A stretch of 15,322 bases of DNA from Candidatus Saccharimonadota bacterium (GCA_027314795.1 DAHVAE010000004.1:244-15565); one strand, 5' to 3'; shown: positions 1 to 8,039, counted from the stretch's first letter. The notes: generated from the letters alone by a model not told the origin. Translations and numbers: made by a program.

Positions 1-272
1 GCTACGTAATTACTAAAATCCTTCTTAACTATATCTATAGCTGATGGCTTGGGTTCTGGGTAACTCCAAGCATTGTCTTTACTAAAGTTTTCTCCCTCAC
101 CGACATCAAAGTACTGGCACACACCCTTCCATGGACAGGTGTAAGGCGTATCACTTTTCTTTAAATACGCCGATTTTACTGACGTTGGCGGGAAATACCA
201 ATTTTGCTCAATATATATTAGTTCGTCTTTATCGGCTTCGGCTATAACCTTATTATTCCATATTGCCTTCAT
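1..272 (-). CDS. DUF427 family protein, 3-prime end cut by window edge
   Basis: I translated this frame by hand from the ATG at 272-270. It stays open for 90 codons to the window edge, so the C-terminus is missing. It begins MKAIWNNKVIAE and carries NWYFPP, TPYTCPWKG, CQYFDV and AWSYPEPKPSA, in the order typical of the small DUF427 domain. The family is around 90-120 residues and its biochemical role is not settled, so I assign no function. The ATG lies 9 bases after the stop of the zincin gene, which suggests the same transcript. There is no clear Shine-Dalgarno site before it. Family membership is well supported by motif recall; function is unknown. Confidence 0.8.
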   Translation of the reverse strand, partial: MKAIWNNKVIAEADKDELIYIEQNWYFPPTSVKSAYLKKSDTPYTCPWKGVCQYFDVGEGENFSKDNAWSYPEPKPSAIDIVKKDFSNYV

Positions 273-281
273 AACTATATT

Positions 282-650
282 TTACTCTAAAGCTTGGATG
301 GCCGGATGGTCAAGCCCATAGTAATGAGCAATTTCATGCCATAAAGTATGTCTAATTTGTTCTTTAAGCTCTGATAAGTTGTTGACATGGGTCTCAATTG
401 GCAGTTTGTATAAAGTAATTTTATCTGGCAACATCTTTTGAACCCCTTGCCTCTGGCTCAAAGGCGTACCTTCATACAAACCAAGTAAAGTTTGGCCAGG
501 CCCTAGATTTAAATTTTGCCTCTGAGCTTCACTAGGTAAATCCTCAACAACTAAAGCAACGTTCTTTAAGTTTTTAACATGCTCTTTAGGCAATTTTGAC
601 AATGCCTCATTAATGAGTTCATGGAACTGTTCGTTACTAACTTGAAACAT
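282..650 (-). CDS. Zincin-like metallopeptidase (DUF1025 / PF06262 type)
   Basis: This 122-residue soluble protein has a complete zinc-protease motif near its C-terminus: HEIAHYYGLDH at residues 105-115, fitting HExxHxxGxxH with H105, E106, H109 and H115. The N-terminal MFQVSNEQFHELINEAL, the central VALVVEDLPS (31-40), LLGLYEGTPLS (55-65) and DKITLYKLPIE (76-86) follow the layout of the bacterial minimal zincin family PF06262. No signal peptide or membrane segment is visible, so it is probably cytoplasmic; the substrate is unknown. Its ATG lies inside the end of lysS (14-base overlap, different frame). No Shine-Dalgarno site is evident, so translation is probably coupled to lysS. The last motif residue is His where relatives often have Asp, which could matter for zinc ligation. 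Family call is secure, substrate is not. Confidence 0.85.
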   Translation of the reverse strand: MFQVSNEQFHELINEALSKLPKEHVKNLKNVALVVEDLPSEAQRQNLNLGPGQTLLGLYEGTPLSQRQGVQKMLPDKITLYKLPIETHVNNLSELKEQIRHTLWHEIAHYYGLDHPAIQALE

Positions 651-2166
651 CGCTATTAAACAGGTCCGGATATATTGACTTGGTTACGTTATCAAGCTCT
701 CTTCTAAGTTGAGGGAATGGTACTCCTTCACGAGCAGTTACACCCTCAAAGACCCAAAACACCCTTTCGCTGTATCCCCAACCACAGGTTGGTGGCATAC
801 CATACTCCAACATTTCAACATAATCTATATCTAACATCTGGGCTTCGCTATCCCCTTGTTCACGCATAACCTGCTGTTGTTTAAAGCGCTCAAGTTGGTC
901 TATAGGGTCATTAAGCTCACTCCAACCAGTTCCTAGTTCACTGCCCATCACTATTGGTTGAAATCTCTCAACACTTTTAACGTTTAAAGGACTTGCTTTA
1001 GCAAGCGGGCTAATAAATAGCGGCGTGTTAATTAACCAGATTGGCCCAGCTACGTCTTTACGGACGTTTTTCCAAAGTTTATCTATGCTTCTAGCCAAGT
1101 TGTCTGTTTGTTCGACTTGCAGCTTATTATCTGCAAGTGCTTTCTTGACTTCATCTAAACTGCAGCTGTACACATCAATACCGTAGTGTTGTTTTATGGC
1201 GTCAGCATAGTCCCATTGCTCCCAGTCTTTAGATAAATCTACAGTTTGGCCGTTAAACTTAAACTGAAGGGTACCAAACGTATCGCTAACAACTTTACGA
1301 AACATCTCGGTCTGCAATTTCATGCCATCTTGCCAGTCGGCATAGGCCCAATACCATTCCATGGCAATATGTTCGGGTAGGTGTTCGTCAGAGTAATTTT
1401 CATTTCTAAAGCGAGGTCCAATATCATAAACTTTCTCATAGCCGCCACCAACCAGTCTTTTTAGCGGTAATTCATGGCTTATTCGTAAAAAGAAGTCTTG
1501 ATCAAGGGCGTCCATGTGGGTTACAAAAGGCGTAGCATCAGCTCCACCTGTTGTGTGCTCTAAGACTGGAACGTTAATCTCAATAAAGCCTTTGCTATTA
1601 AGGAAATCTCTGGTGACTTGCCAAAAACTACTGCGCCTTATAAATCTTTCACGAACGTCTTTATTAACATTAAAATCAACATAACGCCTTCTCAGTCGTT
1701 CCTCTTTGTTGGTAAATCCATCCTGTTTGGTTGGCATGGGTCTGAGTGATTTGGATAGTATTCTAAGTTGTTTAACGTCAACTGAAATTTCATTAGTTTT
1801 GGTTTTAATGACCGTTCCAGAGGCTTCAATAAAATCTCCGACATCTAGTAAATTAAGCTCCTTGAAACCCAACTTGCTTGTATCCAAGCTAGTATCTAGC
1901 TGCTCGACTTTGCTGGCTTCTAAAAATAGTTGCAAAGAACCGCTTTGATCGCATATGACTATAAAAGCGATCGAACCAAATTTACGGATGTTTTCAACCC
2001 TACCGACCACGCTAACATCTTGGCCATTAAGTTTGCTGAAATCTTCTACTACAGTTTTTAAGATATGAGTTCGGTGCGAATTTGCCGGATAAGCAACTAT
2101 ACCCAGCTGCCTTAAGTCGTCGAGCTTACGAAGACGCTCATCCCTAAGTTCTTTCAGCGTTGCCAT
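637..2166 (-). CDS. lysS: Lysyl-tRNA synthetase, class II
   Basis: This cytoplasmic enzyme charges tRNA-Lys with lysine. At 509 residues it has the usual length. Residues about 45-140 form the OB-fold anticodon-binding domain, followed by the class II core. Visible landmarks are TGGADATPF (206-214), motif 2 around FRNE (253-256) with PEHIAMEWYWAYAD (264-277), SELND (416-420), and motif 3 around GMPPTCGWGYSER (456-468), which keeps the motif-3 arginine at 468. Motif 3 differs from the common GLGIGIDR form and is followed by VTAREGVPFP; about 20 further residues form a short tail. The ATG at 2166-2164 sits 7 bases after a TATACT box and has no well-spaced Shine-Dalgarno site, so a leaderless mRNA is likely. 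greA lies 33 bases upstream. Identity is secure. Confidence 0.95.
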   Translation of the reverse strand: MATLKELRDERLRKLDDLRQLGIVAYPANSHRTHILKTVVEDFSKLNGQDVSVVGRVENIRKFGSIAFIVICDQSGSLQLFLEASKVEQLDTSLDTSKLGFKELNLLDVGDFIEASGTVIKTKTNEISVDVKQLRILSKSLRPMPTKQDGFTNKEERLRRRYVDFNVNKDVRERFIRRSSFWQVTRDFLNSKGFIEINVPVLEHTTGGADATPFVTHMDALDQDFFLRISHELPLKRLVGGGYEKVYDIGPRFRNENYSDEHLPEHIAMEWYWAYADWQDGMKLQTEMFRKVVSDTFGTLQFKFNGQTVDLSKDWEQWDYADAIKQHYGIDVYSCSLDEVKKALADNKLQVEQTDNLARSIDKLWKNVRKDVAGPIWLINTPLFISPLAKASPLNVKSVERFQPIVMGSELGTGWSELNDPIDQLERFKQQQVMREQGDSEAQMLDIDYVEMLEYGMPPTCGWGYSERVFWVFEGVTAREGVPFPQLRRELDNVTKSIYPDLFNSDVSS

Positions 2167-2173
2167 GACCTCA

Positions 2174-2179
2174 AGTATA
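2174..2179 (-). promoter_or_regulatory. Probable lysS -10 box (leaderless start)
   Basis: On the minus strand TATACT is followed by 7 bases and then the lysS ATG, so transcription would begin at or next to the start codon. The best -35 candidate is a weak TTAAAG about 18 bases upstream, near the end of greA. TGAGGT just before the ATG could be mistaken for a Shine-Dalgarno site but is too close to the start codon. Confidence 0.5.
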
Positions 2180-2199
2180 GCGTAACGTGCCTAGTTACT

Positions 2200-2655
2200 T
2201 TAAGAAATGTCCACAATTTTATAGTGGATTACTTCGTTTGGAGTTTTAATCTCAACCTTATCGCCTACTTTTTTACCAAGTAAAGCAGCACCAATTGGTG
2301 ATTCATCGGATATCTTACCACTTAAAGGATCTGCCTCAACTGTACCAACAACCTGGAATTCTTTTGTGCTACCATTTTTTAACTTAACTTTAGAGCCTAG
2401 CTGAACTTTACTGTCACCTCTAGGCTTTTTAATGATTTCAACATTCTGCAATATGCCCTCAATCTCACTAATTCTTATTTCATTTCGGTCTTGTTCAACC
2501 CTAGCTGCCTGATATTCGGCATTTTCAGCCAAATCACCTAGTTCTCTGGCTGTCTTAATAGATTCAGCAATACCTGCGCGTTTAGCAATCAAGTTATCTA
2601 GCTCAATCTTTAGTTCTTCCACGCCCTCTTTAGTCAAACGGTATAACTTCTTCAC
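2200..2655 (-). CDS. greA: Transcription elongation factor GreA
   Basis: GreA rescues backtracked RNA polymerase by stimulating cleavage of the nascent RNA. The 151 residues match the family: an N-terminal antiparallel coiled coil (about 1-75) and a C-terminal FKBP-like domain (about 80-151). The coiled-coil tip motif GDLAENAEY (40-48) is present with the acidic residues D41 and E44 that reach into the polymerase secondary channel. The start codon is GTG (2655-2653), chosen because GGGGAGG sits 6 bases upstream and the next residues, MKKLYRLTKEG, match the usual N-terminus. proS ends 64 bases upstream and lysS follows 33 bases downstream. greA next to lysS is a common bacterial arrangement. 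Confidence 0.95.
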   Translation of the reverse strand: MKKLYRLTKEGVEELKIELDNLIAKRAGIAESIKTARELGDLAENAEYQAARVEQDRNEIRISEIEGILQNVEIIKKPRGDSKVQLGSKVKLKNGSTKEFQVVGTVEADPLSGKISDESPIGAALLGKKVGDKVEIKTPNEVIHYKIVDIS

Positions 2656-2719
2656 TTATGCCTCCCCGCTAGAGTCTATGTTTAAAGAATATGAAATAAT
2701 ATATCACCTTGTGTTCAGA

Positions 2720-3973
2720 TTATCTAGCTAGTTGATTACTTATGTCTGTAAATTGAACAGATTTAACTTCATCGGATGTTCGTTCTTTAAGCTCAACCAC
2801 GCCTTGAGCGACAGTGTTTTTACTAATAACTATCCGATAAGGAATACCCATTAAATCAGCATCAGCAAACTTTTCACCAGCCCTAATATTTCGGTCATCA
2901 TAAAGAACGTCAAAACCTTCATTCTTTAATTGCCGGTAGAGCTCATCAGCTTGTTTTACTATTTCGTCTTCGTCATCAATCCGGATTAAATATACTAGCG
3001 CTGGAGCTACACTTTTAGGCCAAACTAGTCCTTTACTATCGGCAAAATGCTCGGCAATTAAGCCCATTAGCCGGCTTATACCAATGCCATAACTACCCAT
3101 AACTACTGACTGCTTATTACCTTGCTCGTCTAAATAATTAAGCCCTAACTCGTCCGGATATTTAGACTCAAGTGGAAAAATATTACCAACTTCAACTGCT
3201 CTTTTTTCAACAAGATCTTCTTTTTTAAGGCCAAGTTTTTGAAGAATATCTGGCCTGTATATTTCTTTATTAACTGCTATCTTCTTATGCTCATCTAGGT
3301 ATATGATGTCTTCACCAATTTCGCTTAAAGTTTGGAATTCATCACTAAATTTTTGAGTAAAGTAACCGCCGTCTGCATACGTTCTGTAAGTAAAGTCTCC
3401 AATCCCTAAACGTTGATATACTTTCATATATGCTTCGGCAGCTTTTTCATAAAAACTATCGTGCTGAGCTTGGTCTCGGCAAAATGAATATAGATCCTTC
3501 ATTAGAAATTCTCTGCCACGCATGAGGCCACTTCTAGCTCTAAGTTCATTTCTAAACTTTGTTTGTATCTGATAAGGAAAAGCTGGTAAATCCTTGTATG
3601 AGCTTATGAATGGTATGAGAGAAGCAGTAATTGGTTCTTCGTGTGTAAGGCCAACACCTAGTTCATGCCCACTTTTCAGACGCGTTTTAAACCAATTATC
3701 TACAACTGCATCATCCCATCGATTGGTCTTCTCCCATATCTCCTTTGGCTGAAGTACGCTCATTCGAATCTCTAAGCCTCCAATAGCATTCATTTCTTCC
3801 CTTACTATTTGTTCGATATTGTCGAGCACCCTTTTGCCAAGTGGATGATAACTATAAACGCCAGCCATTTCTTTATGAATAAAACCAGCTTTAATTAACA
3901 GTTGCGCATTCCTAGATGGCTCGTCAGCTGGAACCGTTTTAGAAGTTTTTGTATAAAGTTCGGATAGTTTCAA
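2720..3973 (-). CDS. proS: Prolyl-tRNA synthetase, short form without INS editing domain
   Basis: This cytoplasmic class II enzyme charges tRNA-Pro with proline. Motif 1 lies around PLGKRVLDNI (44-53), THEEP at 110-114, motif 2 from FRNELRARSGLMRGREF (140-156) to MKDLYSF (158-164), and motif 3 around VVMGSYGIGISRL (290-302). An anticodon-binding domain follows (about 325-417). Typical bacterial ProRS is about 570 residues with an editing insert (INS) between motifs 2 and 3. Here that stretch is only a short linker (about 214-260) and the protein is 417 residues, so it cannot edit mischarged Ala-tRNA-Pro in cis. The start codon is TTG (3973-3971), supported by AGGAG 6 bases upstream and a standard N-terminus (MKLSELYTKTSKTVP). 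It lies 62 bases after the CPBP gene. Confidence 0.95.
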   Translation of the reverse strand: MKLSELYTKTSKTVPADEPSRNAQLLIKAGFIHKEMAGVYSYHPLGKRVLDNIEQIVREEMNAIGGLEIRMSVLQPKEIWEKTNRWDDAVVDNWFKTRLKSGHELGVGLTHEEPITASLIPFISSYKDLPAFPYQIQTKFRNELRARSGLMRGREFLMKDLYSFCRDQAQHDSFYEKAAEAYMKVYQRLGIGDFTYRTYADGGYFTQKFSDEFQTLSEIGEDIIYLDEHKKIAVNKEIYRPDILQKLGLKKEDLVEKRAVEVGNIFPLESKYPDELGLNYLDEQGNKQSVVMGSYGIGISRLMGLIAEHFADSKGLVWPKSVAPALVYLIRIDDEDEIVKQADELYRQLKNEGFDVLYDDRNIRAGEKFADADLMGIPYRIVISKNTVAQGVVELKERTSDEVKSVQFTDISNQLAR

Positions 3974-4035
3974 CCTTTTCTCCTATTGTTCTTTTGACTT
4001 ACATATATTTTAAGCTACTTTAACATTTTAGCTAA

Positions 4036-4824
4036 CTAAATATGTATGGTCAGTAAGGGTGCCAAGTATAGTACATAGTAGGCTACCCCATTTTTAAGAC
4101 CGTGCAACATCATGCCTGACCATAAACCTCCGGTCTTCTCCCTCAAATAGACTAACACCATAGAAAGTATAAAAGTATCAATAAAACCAATCCAAAGCAG
4201 ACCCGTAGTACCTTCCGGCAAGTGAGCGCTTGCAAATATAACACTGGTTAAAATGGCAGCAACAATTTGCGGTAAACCTTTTTTTAAAGAAGAGTATAGA
4301 AAACCTCGGACTAGAATTTCTTCGGCAACGGGCGGCAACAAGACTAACGAGATAAAGGTTGTTATCAGCTGAGCAACTCCATGAACATGATTAAAGCCGA
4401 CGTTTTGTGTCTCAGAAACGTTGAGACCTTTAATAAAATGAGTCAAAATGATCACAATAACTATATAAAGCACGTAATAAACAGGTGCTGCGGCCAATGC
4501 ATATAGCGGGTCCTTGGCTTTTGGCCGTCTCAGCCCGATAACTTTCTTGTCGACTTTATACCACTTAAGGAGTTTTAAAACTGCAAACACCGTAAAGGCT
4601 TCAACTATTAATATATAAAAGAATTGGGCGTATGTTGAGTTATTTAGCCAATTAGCAGACTTAGCGCCGCTCCAGTGGTGTATGGCCGGATAAATTAAAA
4701 CAACTAGTCCAACAATTTGAGAAACAATATATATGGCAAACACATAAACTACACCGAGCCAGGGATTCCAGCGAACTGATTTATGTTCAATCTTAAGCTC
4801 TTCAGCACTTGCTATTTTAGGCAT
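4036..4824 (-). CDS. CPBP family intramembrane metalloprotease
   Basis: This 262-residue polytopic membrane protein carries the four conserved CPBP (CAAX protease / Abi) motifs: EEILVR with E168, E169 and R173, then FASAHLPEG with H201, then HGLKN with H241 and N245. Hydrophobic segments lie around 22-45, 66-88, 108-130, 150-166, 186-200, 207-227 and 247-260. The family includes Rce1-like prenyl-protein proteases and bacteriocin self-immunity proteins. With no prenylation genes visible here, the substrate is open. Its ATG overlaps the rseP stop by one base (TAATG), so the two are translationally coupled. In many bacteria rseP is followed directly by proS; here this gene lies between them. The family call is firm. 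Confidence 0.9.
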   Translation of the reverse strand: MPKIASAEELKIEHKSVRWNPWLGVVYVFAIYIVSQIVGLVVLIYPAIHHWSGAKSANWLNNSTYAQFFYILIVEAFTVFAVLKLLKWYKVDKKVIGLRRPKAKDPLYALAAAPVYYVLYIVIVIILTHFIKGLNVSETQNVGFNHVHGVAQLITTFISLVLLPPVAEEILVRGFLYSSLKKGLPQIVAAILTSVIFASAHLPEGTTGLLWIGFIDTFILSMVLVYLREKTGGLWSGMMLHGLKNGVAYYVLYLAPLLTIHI

Positions 4825-4920
4825 TAAAAGAACCTTTTAATATCAACATAGGTAATAATGCCAACAAGCAGCAGTAAAATTAGAAAACCAATTGCATTCA
4901 CTAGCTCTTCAGCACTTGCT
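4796..4920. repeat. 18-base exact direct repeat spanning the rseP-CPBP junction
   Basis: The sequence AGCTCTTCAGCACTTGCT occurs exactly at 4796-4813 and again at 4903-4920, 107 bases apart. Both copies are coding and in the same amino-acid register: ASAEEL near the CPBP N-terminus and ASAEEL near the RseP C-terminus. Confidence 0.7.
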
Positions 4921-5999
4921 GAAAGCGGCCGATTAACGCCTCGTGCAATCAGCGTTAGCCAAAGTCTGCCACCATCAAGTGCCGGAATAGGCAGTATATT
5001 CATAATGGCTAGCGTCAGAGATATTATGGCAATAATAAACAACATAAACTGAATTCCGACGACGCTACCATCCTTTAAGATGACAAATATCCCGACTGGT
5101 CCAACTATTTGACTGCTAGCCGAAGTTTGCGCATGCTTACGAGCTATCGTATTGTTGGTAGCCACGCCTGCGATGATGCCACCCAAACCCCTAACGGCAT
5201 GGGCTAAACCCTGATAAGACAAAACAATTACCTGTTTAGTTAAGCCAAGTGCGACTATAGGGGCCGCCCAAGTGTACCGCACTAAGGTTACACCACTGCT
5301 ATAACTACCTATAGATACTCCCAGGTAAATCTTTTGTTTATTCTGAGTAGCTTGAGCCTCGGTATTAAGTGTAGTCGATGTCTGCAAGTCCTTGTTATTC
5401 CTGGCGTAATCAATCAACACTTTTTGGCCAGCAAACTCTTTAGTAACAGATTGAAGAGAGGAAATAGAAGTGATTTTAAGTAAGTGGTTTTTTGGTCCAA
5501 CCGCCGATATTTCATCACCAACCTTAAGACCGGCCTTAGCGGCAGGCGAACCACTTAAAATTTCACCAATCTGAACAACTGTAGCGGCATGTTTAATAAT
5601 ATGTTCGTTACTTTTGACGCTAAACTGGCCAGGTATTATTTGTGGCAAGCCAATTAAGGCCAAGATAACTAATAACACTAACCCCGCTATTAAATTACTA
5701 AATACACCGGCTGACATAATTTTAGTCTTAACCCAAAGCGAGGCAGCCCCGTAACTACCCGGCTCAGTGTCACTATCGTGTTCACCTTTTAGTTTTACGT
5801 AACCTCCGAGCGGTATTGAATTAAATCTAAATAGCCAACCCTTTTTGGTTTTATGTTTATAAATAGTTGGGCCAAAAAATATAGCAAATTCTTCGGCTTC
5901 AACACCGTTTCTCGTGGCAACTATAAAATGACCATACTCATGGACAACTATTAAGCTTATAAAGAGTATGATTCCGATAATTAGAGTTATTATGGCCAT
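4824..5999 (-). CDS. rseP: RseP-type site-2 protease (intramembrane zinc metalloprotease)
   Basis: This is a membrane zinc protease that cleaves transmembrane substrates within the bilayer. The catalytic HEYGH (H20, E21, H24) lies in the first membrane segment. A membrane segment with the SNLIAG motif runs about 100-118, a single PDZ domain (about 141-215) contains GSPAAKAGLKVGDEI, and the third zinc ligand is D342 in NILPIPALDGGRLW, followed by a last membrane segment (366-386). At 391 residues it is close to one-PDZ family members. The ATG at 5999-5997 has AGAGGG 7 bases upstream. It lies 124 bases after frr, a gap containing a candidate internal promoter. In other bacteria RseP acts after a site-1 protease; a membrane-anchored HtrA is encoded at 10643-11962. 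Confidence 0.93.
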   Translation of the reverse strand: MAIITLIIGIILFISLIVVHEYGHFIVATRNGVEAEEFAIFFGPTIYKHKTKKGWLFRFNSIPLGGYVKLKGEHDSDTEPGSYGAASLWVKTKIMSAGVFSNLIAGLVLLVILALIGLPQIIPGQFSVKSNEHIIKHAATVVQIGEILSGSPAAKAGLKVGDEISAVGPKNHLLKITSISSLQSVTKEFAGQKVLIDYARNNKDLQTSTTLNTEAQATQNKQKIYLGVSIGSYSSGVTLVRYTWAAPIVALGLTKQVIVLSYQGLAHAVRGLGGIIAGVATNNTIARKHAQTSASSQIVGPVGIFVILKDGSVVGIQFMLFIIAIISLTLAIMNILPIPALDGGRLWLTLIARGVNRPLSASAEELVNAIGFLILLLLVGIITYVDIKRFF

Positions 6000-6061
6000 A
6001 TATTTACCCTCTTAAACCCAGATATAGAGTAGTATTTGATTTTATGTTTCAAACTCGCTAA

Positions 6062-6070
6062 ATTATATCA
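6062..6070 (-). promoter_or_regulatory. Candidate internal promoter before rseP (extended -10)
   Basis: The minus strand reads TGATATAAT, a perfect extended -10 element about 62 bases before the rseP ATG. A second TATAAT sits at 6104-6109. Neither has a convincing -35 hexamer. Their position in the longest gap of the operon (6000-6123) suggests that rseP and the genes after it can be transcribed apart from rpsB-tsf-frr. Confidence 0.45.
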
Positions 6071-6123
6071 GTAAAATTGGCTACCCTCCACCTTGAAACC
6101 TTAATTATACAGTGGGTTTTAAG

Positions 6124-6687
6124 CTAAATAGTTAATATTTCTTGCTCTTTAGCCTTAGCGCTATCTTCAACAGTTCTTCTTTTGCTAGCCATCACATCCT
6201 CTATCTGCTTTTGGTGTCTCTTGGCATCATCTTCACCTATGGTTTTATCTTTTTTAAGTTGTCCTATGGCATCCATGGCTTCATGACGAACAACCCGCAT
6301 CCTAACCAAGCAATCTTCTAAGTGTTCGTTAATTTGCTTAGTCATCTCTCTTCGTCGCTCTTCAGTAAGCGGCGGAATTGGTAGTCTAATAACTTTGCCA
6401 TCATCGCTCGGGTTTAAACCAAGAGAAGAGTTATTGCGAATTGCTGTAGAAATATTTTCTAGGTTGCTTGGATCAAAGGGTGTCACCTGTAAAAGCTGGG
6501 CATCAACTGCCATCACATTAGCTATCTGTCTAAGTGGCATAGTTGTGTCGTAAGCTTCAACCATAACTCCATCTAACAGGGAAGCATTAGCCCTACCTGT
6601 TCTAATAGCTTTTAAATCATTATTAAAATGATCAATAATCTCATCTAGTTTCGATGCTGAATTAGTAATAACCTTATCACTATCCAT
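6124..6687 (-). CDS. frr: Ribosome recycling factor
   Basis: RRF works with EF-G to split the post-termination ribosome. At 187 residues it has the normal length. The family signatures IRTGRANASLLDG (28-40), VTPFDPSN, RLPIPPLTEERRREM and the basic stretch VRMRVVRHEAMD are all present and fit the L-shaped two-domain fold. The ATG at 6687-6685 lies 10 bases after the tsf stop, indicating an operon. The Shine-Dalgarno site is weak: the nearest AAGG is about 13 bases from the start, so coupling with tsf may matter. In most bacteria pyrH lies between tsf and frr; it is absent here. Confidence 0.96.
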   Translation of the reverse strand: MDSDKVITNSASKLDEIIDHFNNDLKAIRTGRANASLLDGVMVEAYDTTMPLRQIANVMAVDAQLLQVTPFDPSNLENISTAIRNNSSLGLNPSDDGKVIRLPIPPLTEERRREMTKQINEHLEDCLVRMRVVRHEAMDAIGQLKKDKTIGEDDAKRHQKQIEDVMASKRRTVEDSAKAKEQEILTI

Positions 6688-6697
6688 ATGCTTATTT

Positions 6698-7294
6698 TTA
6701 CCTTACTTCACCTAGCGCAAGTCGTGCGAAACGTCTAACAACCACATTTTCACCGAGCCTTGCTCCATGCTCTTTAACATATTCACCTACAGTTATATCC
6801 GGATTTTTAACAAATGGCTGGTCAACTAAACAGCGTTCTTCAAAATATTTACTTATTTGACCGCTAATGATTTTATCTATTATGTTTTTAGGCTTGCCTT
6901 CGGTTTCGGCCTTTTCCCTAAACTCAGTTTCAACTTTTTTCTTTTCACTACTTGGTATTTGAGTTTGATCGACATACTCAGGGTTAGTTGCAGCAATATG
7001 TAAAGCGATGTCCTTAACAAGGCTTGTAAAGACTTCGTTTCTGGCTACAAAATCTGTCTCACAGTTAACTTCAACCAACACCCCTATTCGGTTATCGTGT
7101 ACATAGCTACCGATAATGCCTTCTCTGGCCTCCCTTTCGCTACGTTTTTCTGCTTTAGTTAGACCTTTTTTACGCATAGCCTTTAAGGCTATATCGAAGT
7201 CTCCACCAGCTTCTTCTAGGGCTGCTTTGGCATCAGTTAAGCCAACTCCCGTAAGATCCTTGAGCCGTTTAATTTCGTTAATATCGACAGCCAT
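6698..7294 (-). CDS. tsf: Elongation factor Ts, short form
   Basis: EF-Ts is the nucleotide exchange factor that regenerates EF-Tu-GTP. The N-terminal UBA-like domain (about 1-50) has the LTGVGLTDAK motif (14-23), and the core carries the exchange motif TDFVARN (80-86). At 198 residues it is far shorter than the E. coli protein (283) and resembles the roughly 200-residue Thermus-type EF-Ts with one core subdomain. The ATG at 7294-7292 lies two bases after the rpsB stop, and its Shine-Dalgarno site (GAGGAG) lies inside the end of rpsB, so the two genes are tightly coupled. Confidence 0.96.
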   Translation of the reverse strand: MAVDINEIKRLKDLTGVGLTDAKAALEEAGGDFDIALKAMRKKGLTKAEKRSEREAREGIIGSYVHDNRIGVLVEVNCETDFVARNEVFTSLVKDIALHIAATNPEYVDQTQIPSSEKKKVETEFREKAETEGKPKNIIDKIISGQISKYFEERCLVDQPFVKNPDITVGEYVKEHGARLGENVVVRRFARLALGEVR

Positions 7295-7296
7295 GG

Positions 7297-8019
7297 TTAT
7301 TTCTCCTCAGGTTTAGTTGCTGCTTTAGCTTTAGACTTACCGTTATCTATAGCCTGCTTAAGATAATCAGCTATCAATTGGATGGTTTTAATAGCGTCAT
7401 CATTAGCTGGTATCGGGTAATCGACCTTAGAAGGGTCTGAGTTGGTATCAGTTATAGCTACCACCGTAATCCCTAGCTTATTCGCTTCCCTAATGGCAAT
7501 AGCATCGTGAATTGTATCAACAACAAAAATAATGCCAGGCTTACCATTCAGTTCTTTTATGCCGGCATAGGTAGTATTTAGGCCATCAATTTCTTCTTGA
7601 AACCTTTGAACTTCAAGCTTGCTATATTTGTTAGCTAGTTCTCCGCTAGACATTCGAGCCTCAAGCTCTTTAAGGTATTTAACTCTCCCCCCAATAGTGT
7701 TCCAATTAGTTAAAGTACCGCCAAGCCACCGATCCGTAACATATGGCATATTAGTTTCTGTTGCTAGATTCTTAATAATGTCCTTGGCTTGTCTTTTAGT
7801 CCCGACTAATAAAATTTGCTTACCTTCTGATACCTGTTTCGATATATACTCTAGGGCCTGAGTAAGACTGGCTACCGTTTTGTTTAAGTCAATAACATGA
7901 ATGCCACCACGCTTTGAATGTATATATGGTGCCATCTTGGGATGCCACCGGCTAGTCTTGTGACCAAAGTGAGCACCAGCTTCAAATAATTTCTTAACAT
8001 CTACATCTACAGTAGTCAT
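7297..8019 (-). CDS. rpsB: 30S ribosomal protein S2
   Basis: S2 is a late-assembling protein of the 30S subunit back. The 240 residues carry the family signatures FEAGAHFGH (12-20), RWHPKMAPYI (24-33), GIHVIDLNKT (39-48), ILLVGTKRQAKD, RWLGGTLTNW and PANDDAIKTIQLI, with a short basic Lys/Ala-rich tail. The ATG at 8019-8017 is preceded by AAGGAAG at a good distance. It is the first gene of the long minus-strand cluster, with a good promoter and a hairpin leader upstream. Because S2 represses its own rpsB-tsf operon through the leader in E. coli, the hairpin here may serve the same purpose; that is inference. Confidence 0.97.
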   Translation of the reverse strand: MTTVDVDVKKLFEAGAHFGHKTSRWHPKMAPYIHSKRGGIHVIDLNKTVASLTQALEYISKQVSEGKQILLVGTKRQAKDIIKNLATETNMPYVTDRWLGGTLTNWNTIGGRVKYLKELEARMSSGELANKYSKLEVQRFQEEIDGLNTTYAGIKELNGKPGIIFVVDTIHDAIAIREANKLGITVVAITDTNSDPSKVDYPIPANDDAIKTIQLIADYLKQAIDNGKSKAKAATKPEEK

Positions 8020-8039
8020 GTAACTTCCTTTCTCTTCAA

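Noticed and set aside
637..2166. TGA recoded as a sense codon
   Set aside because: All genes read full length in the standard code and none contains an in-frame TGA, so there is avoidance of TGA but no sign of reassignment.
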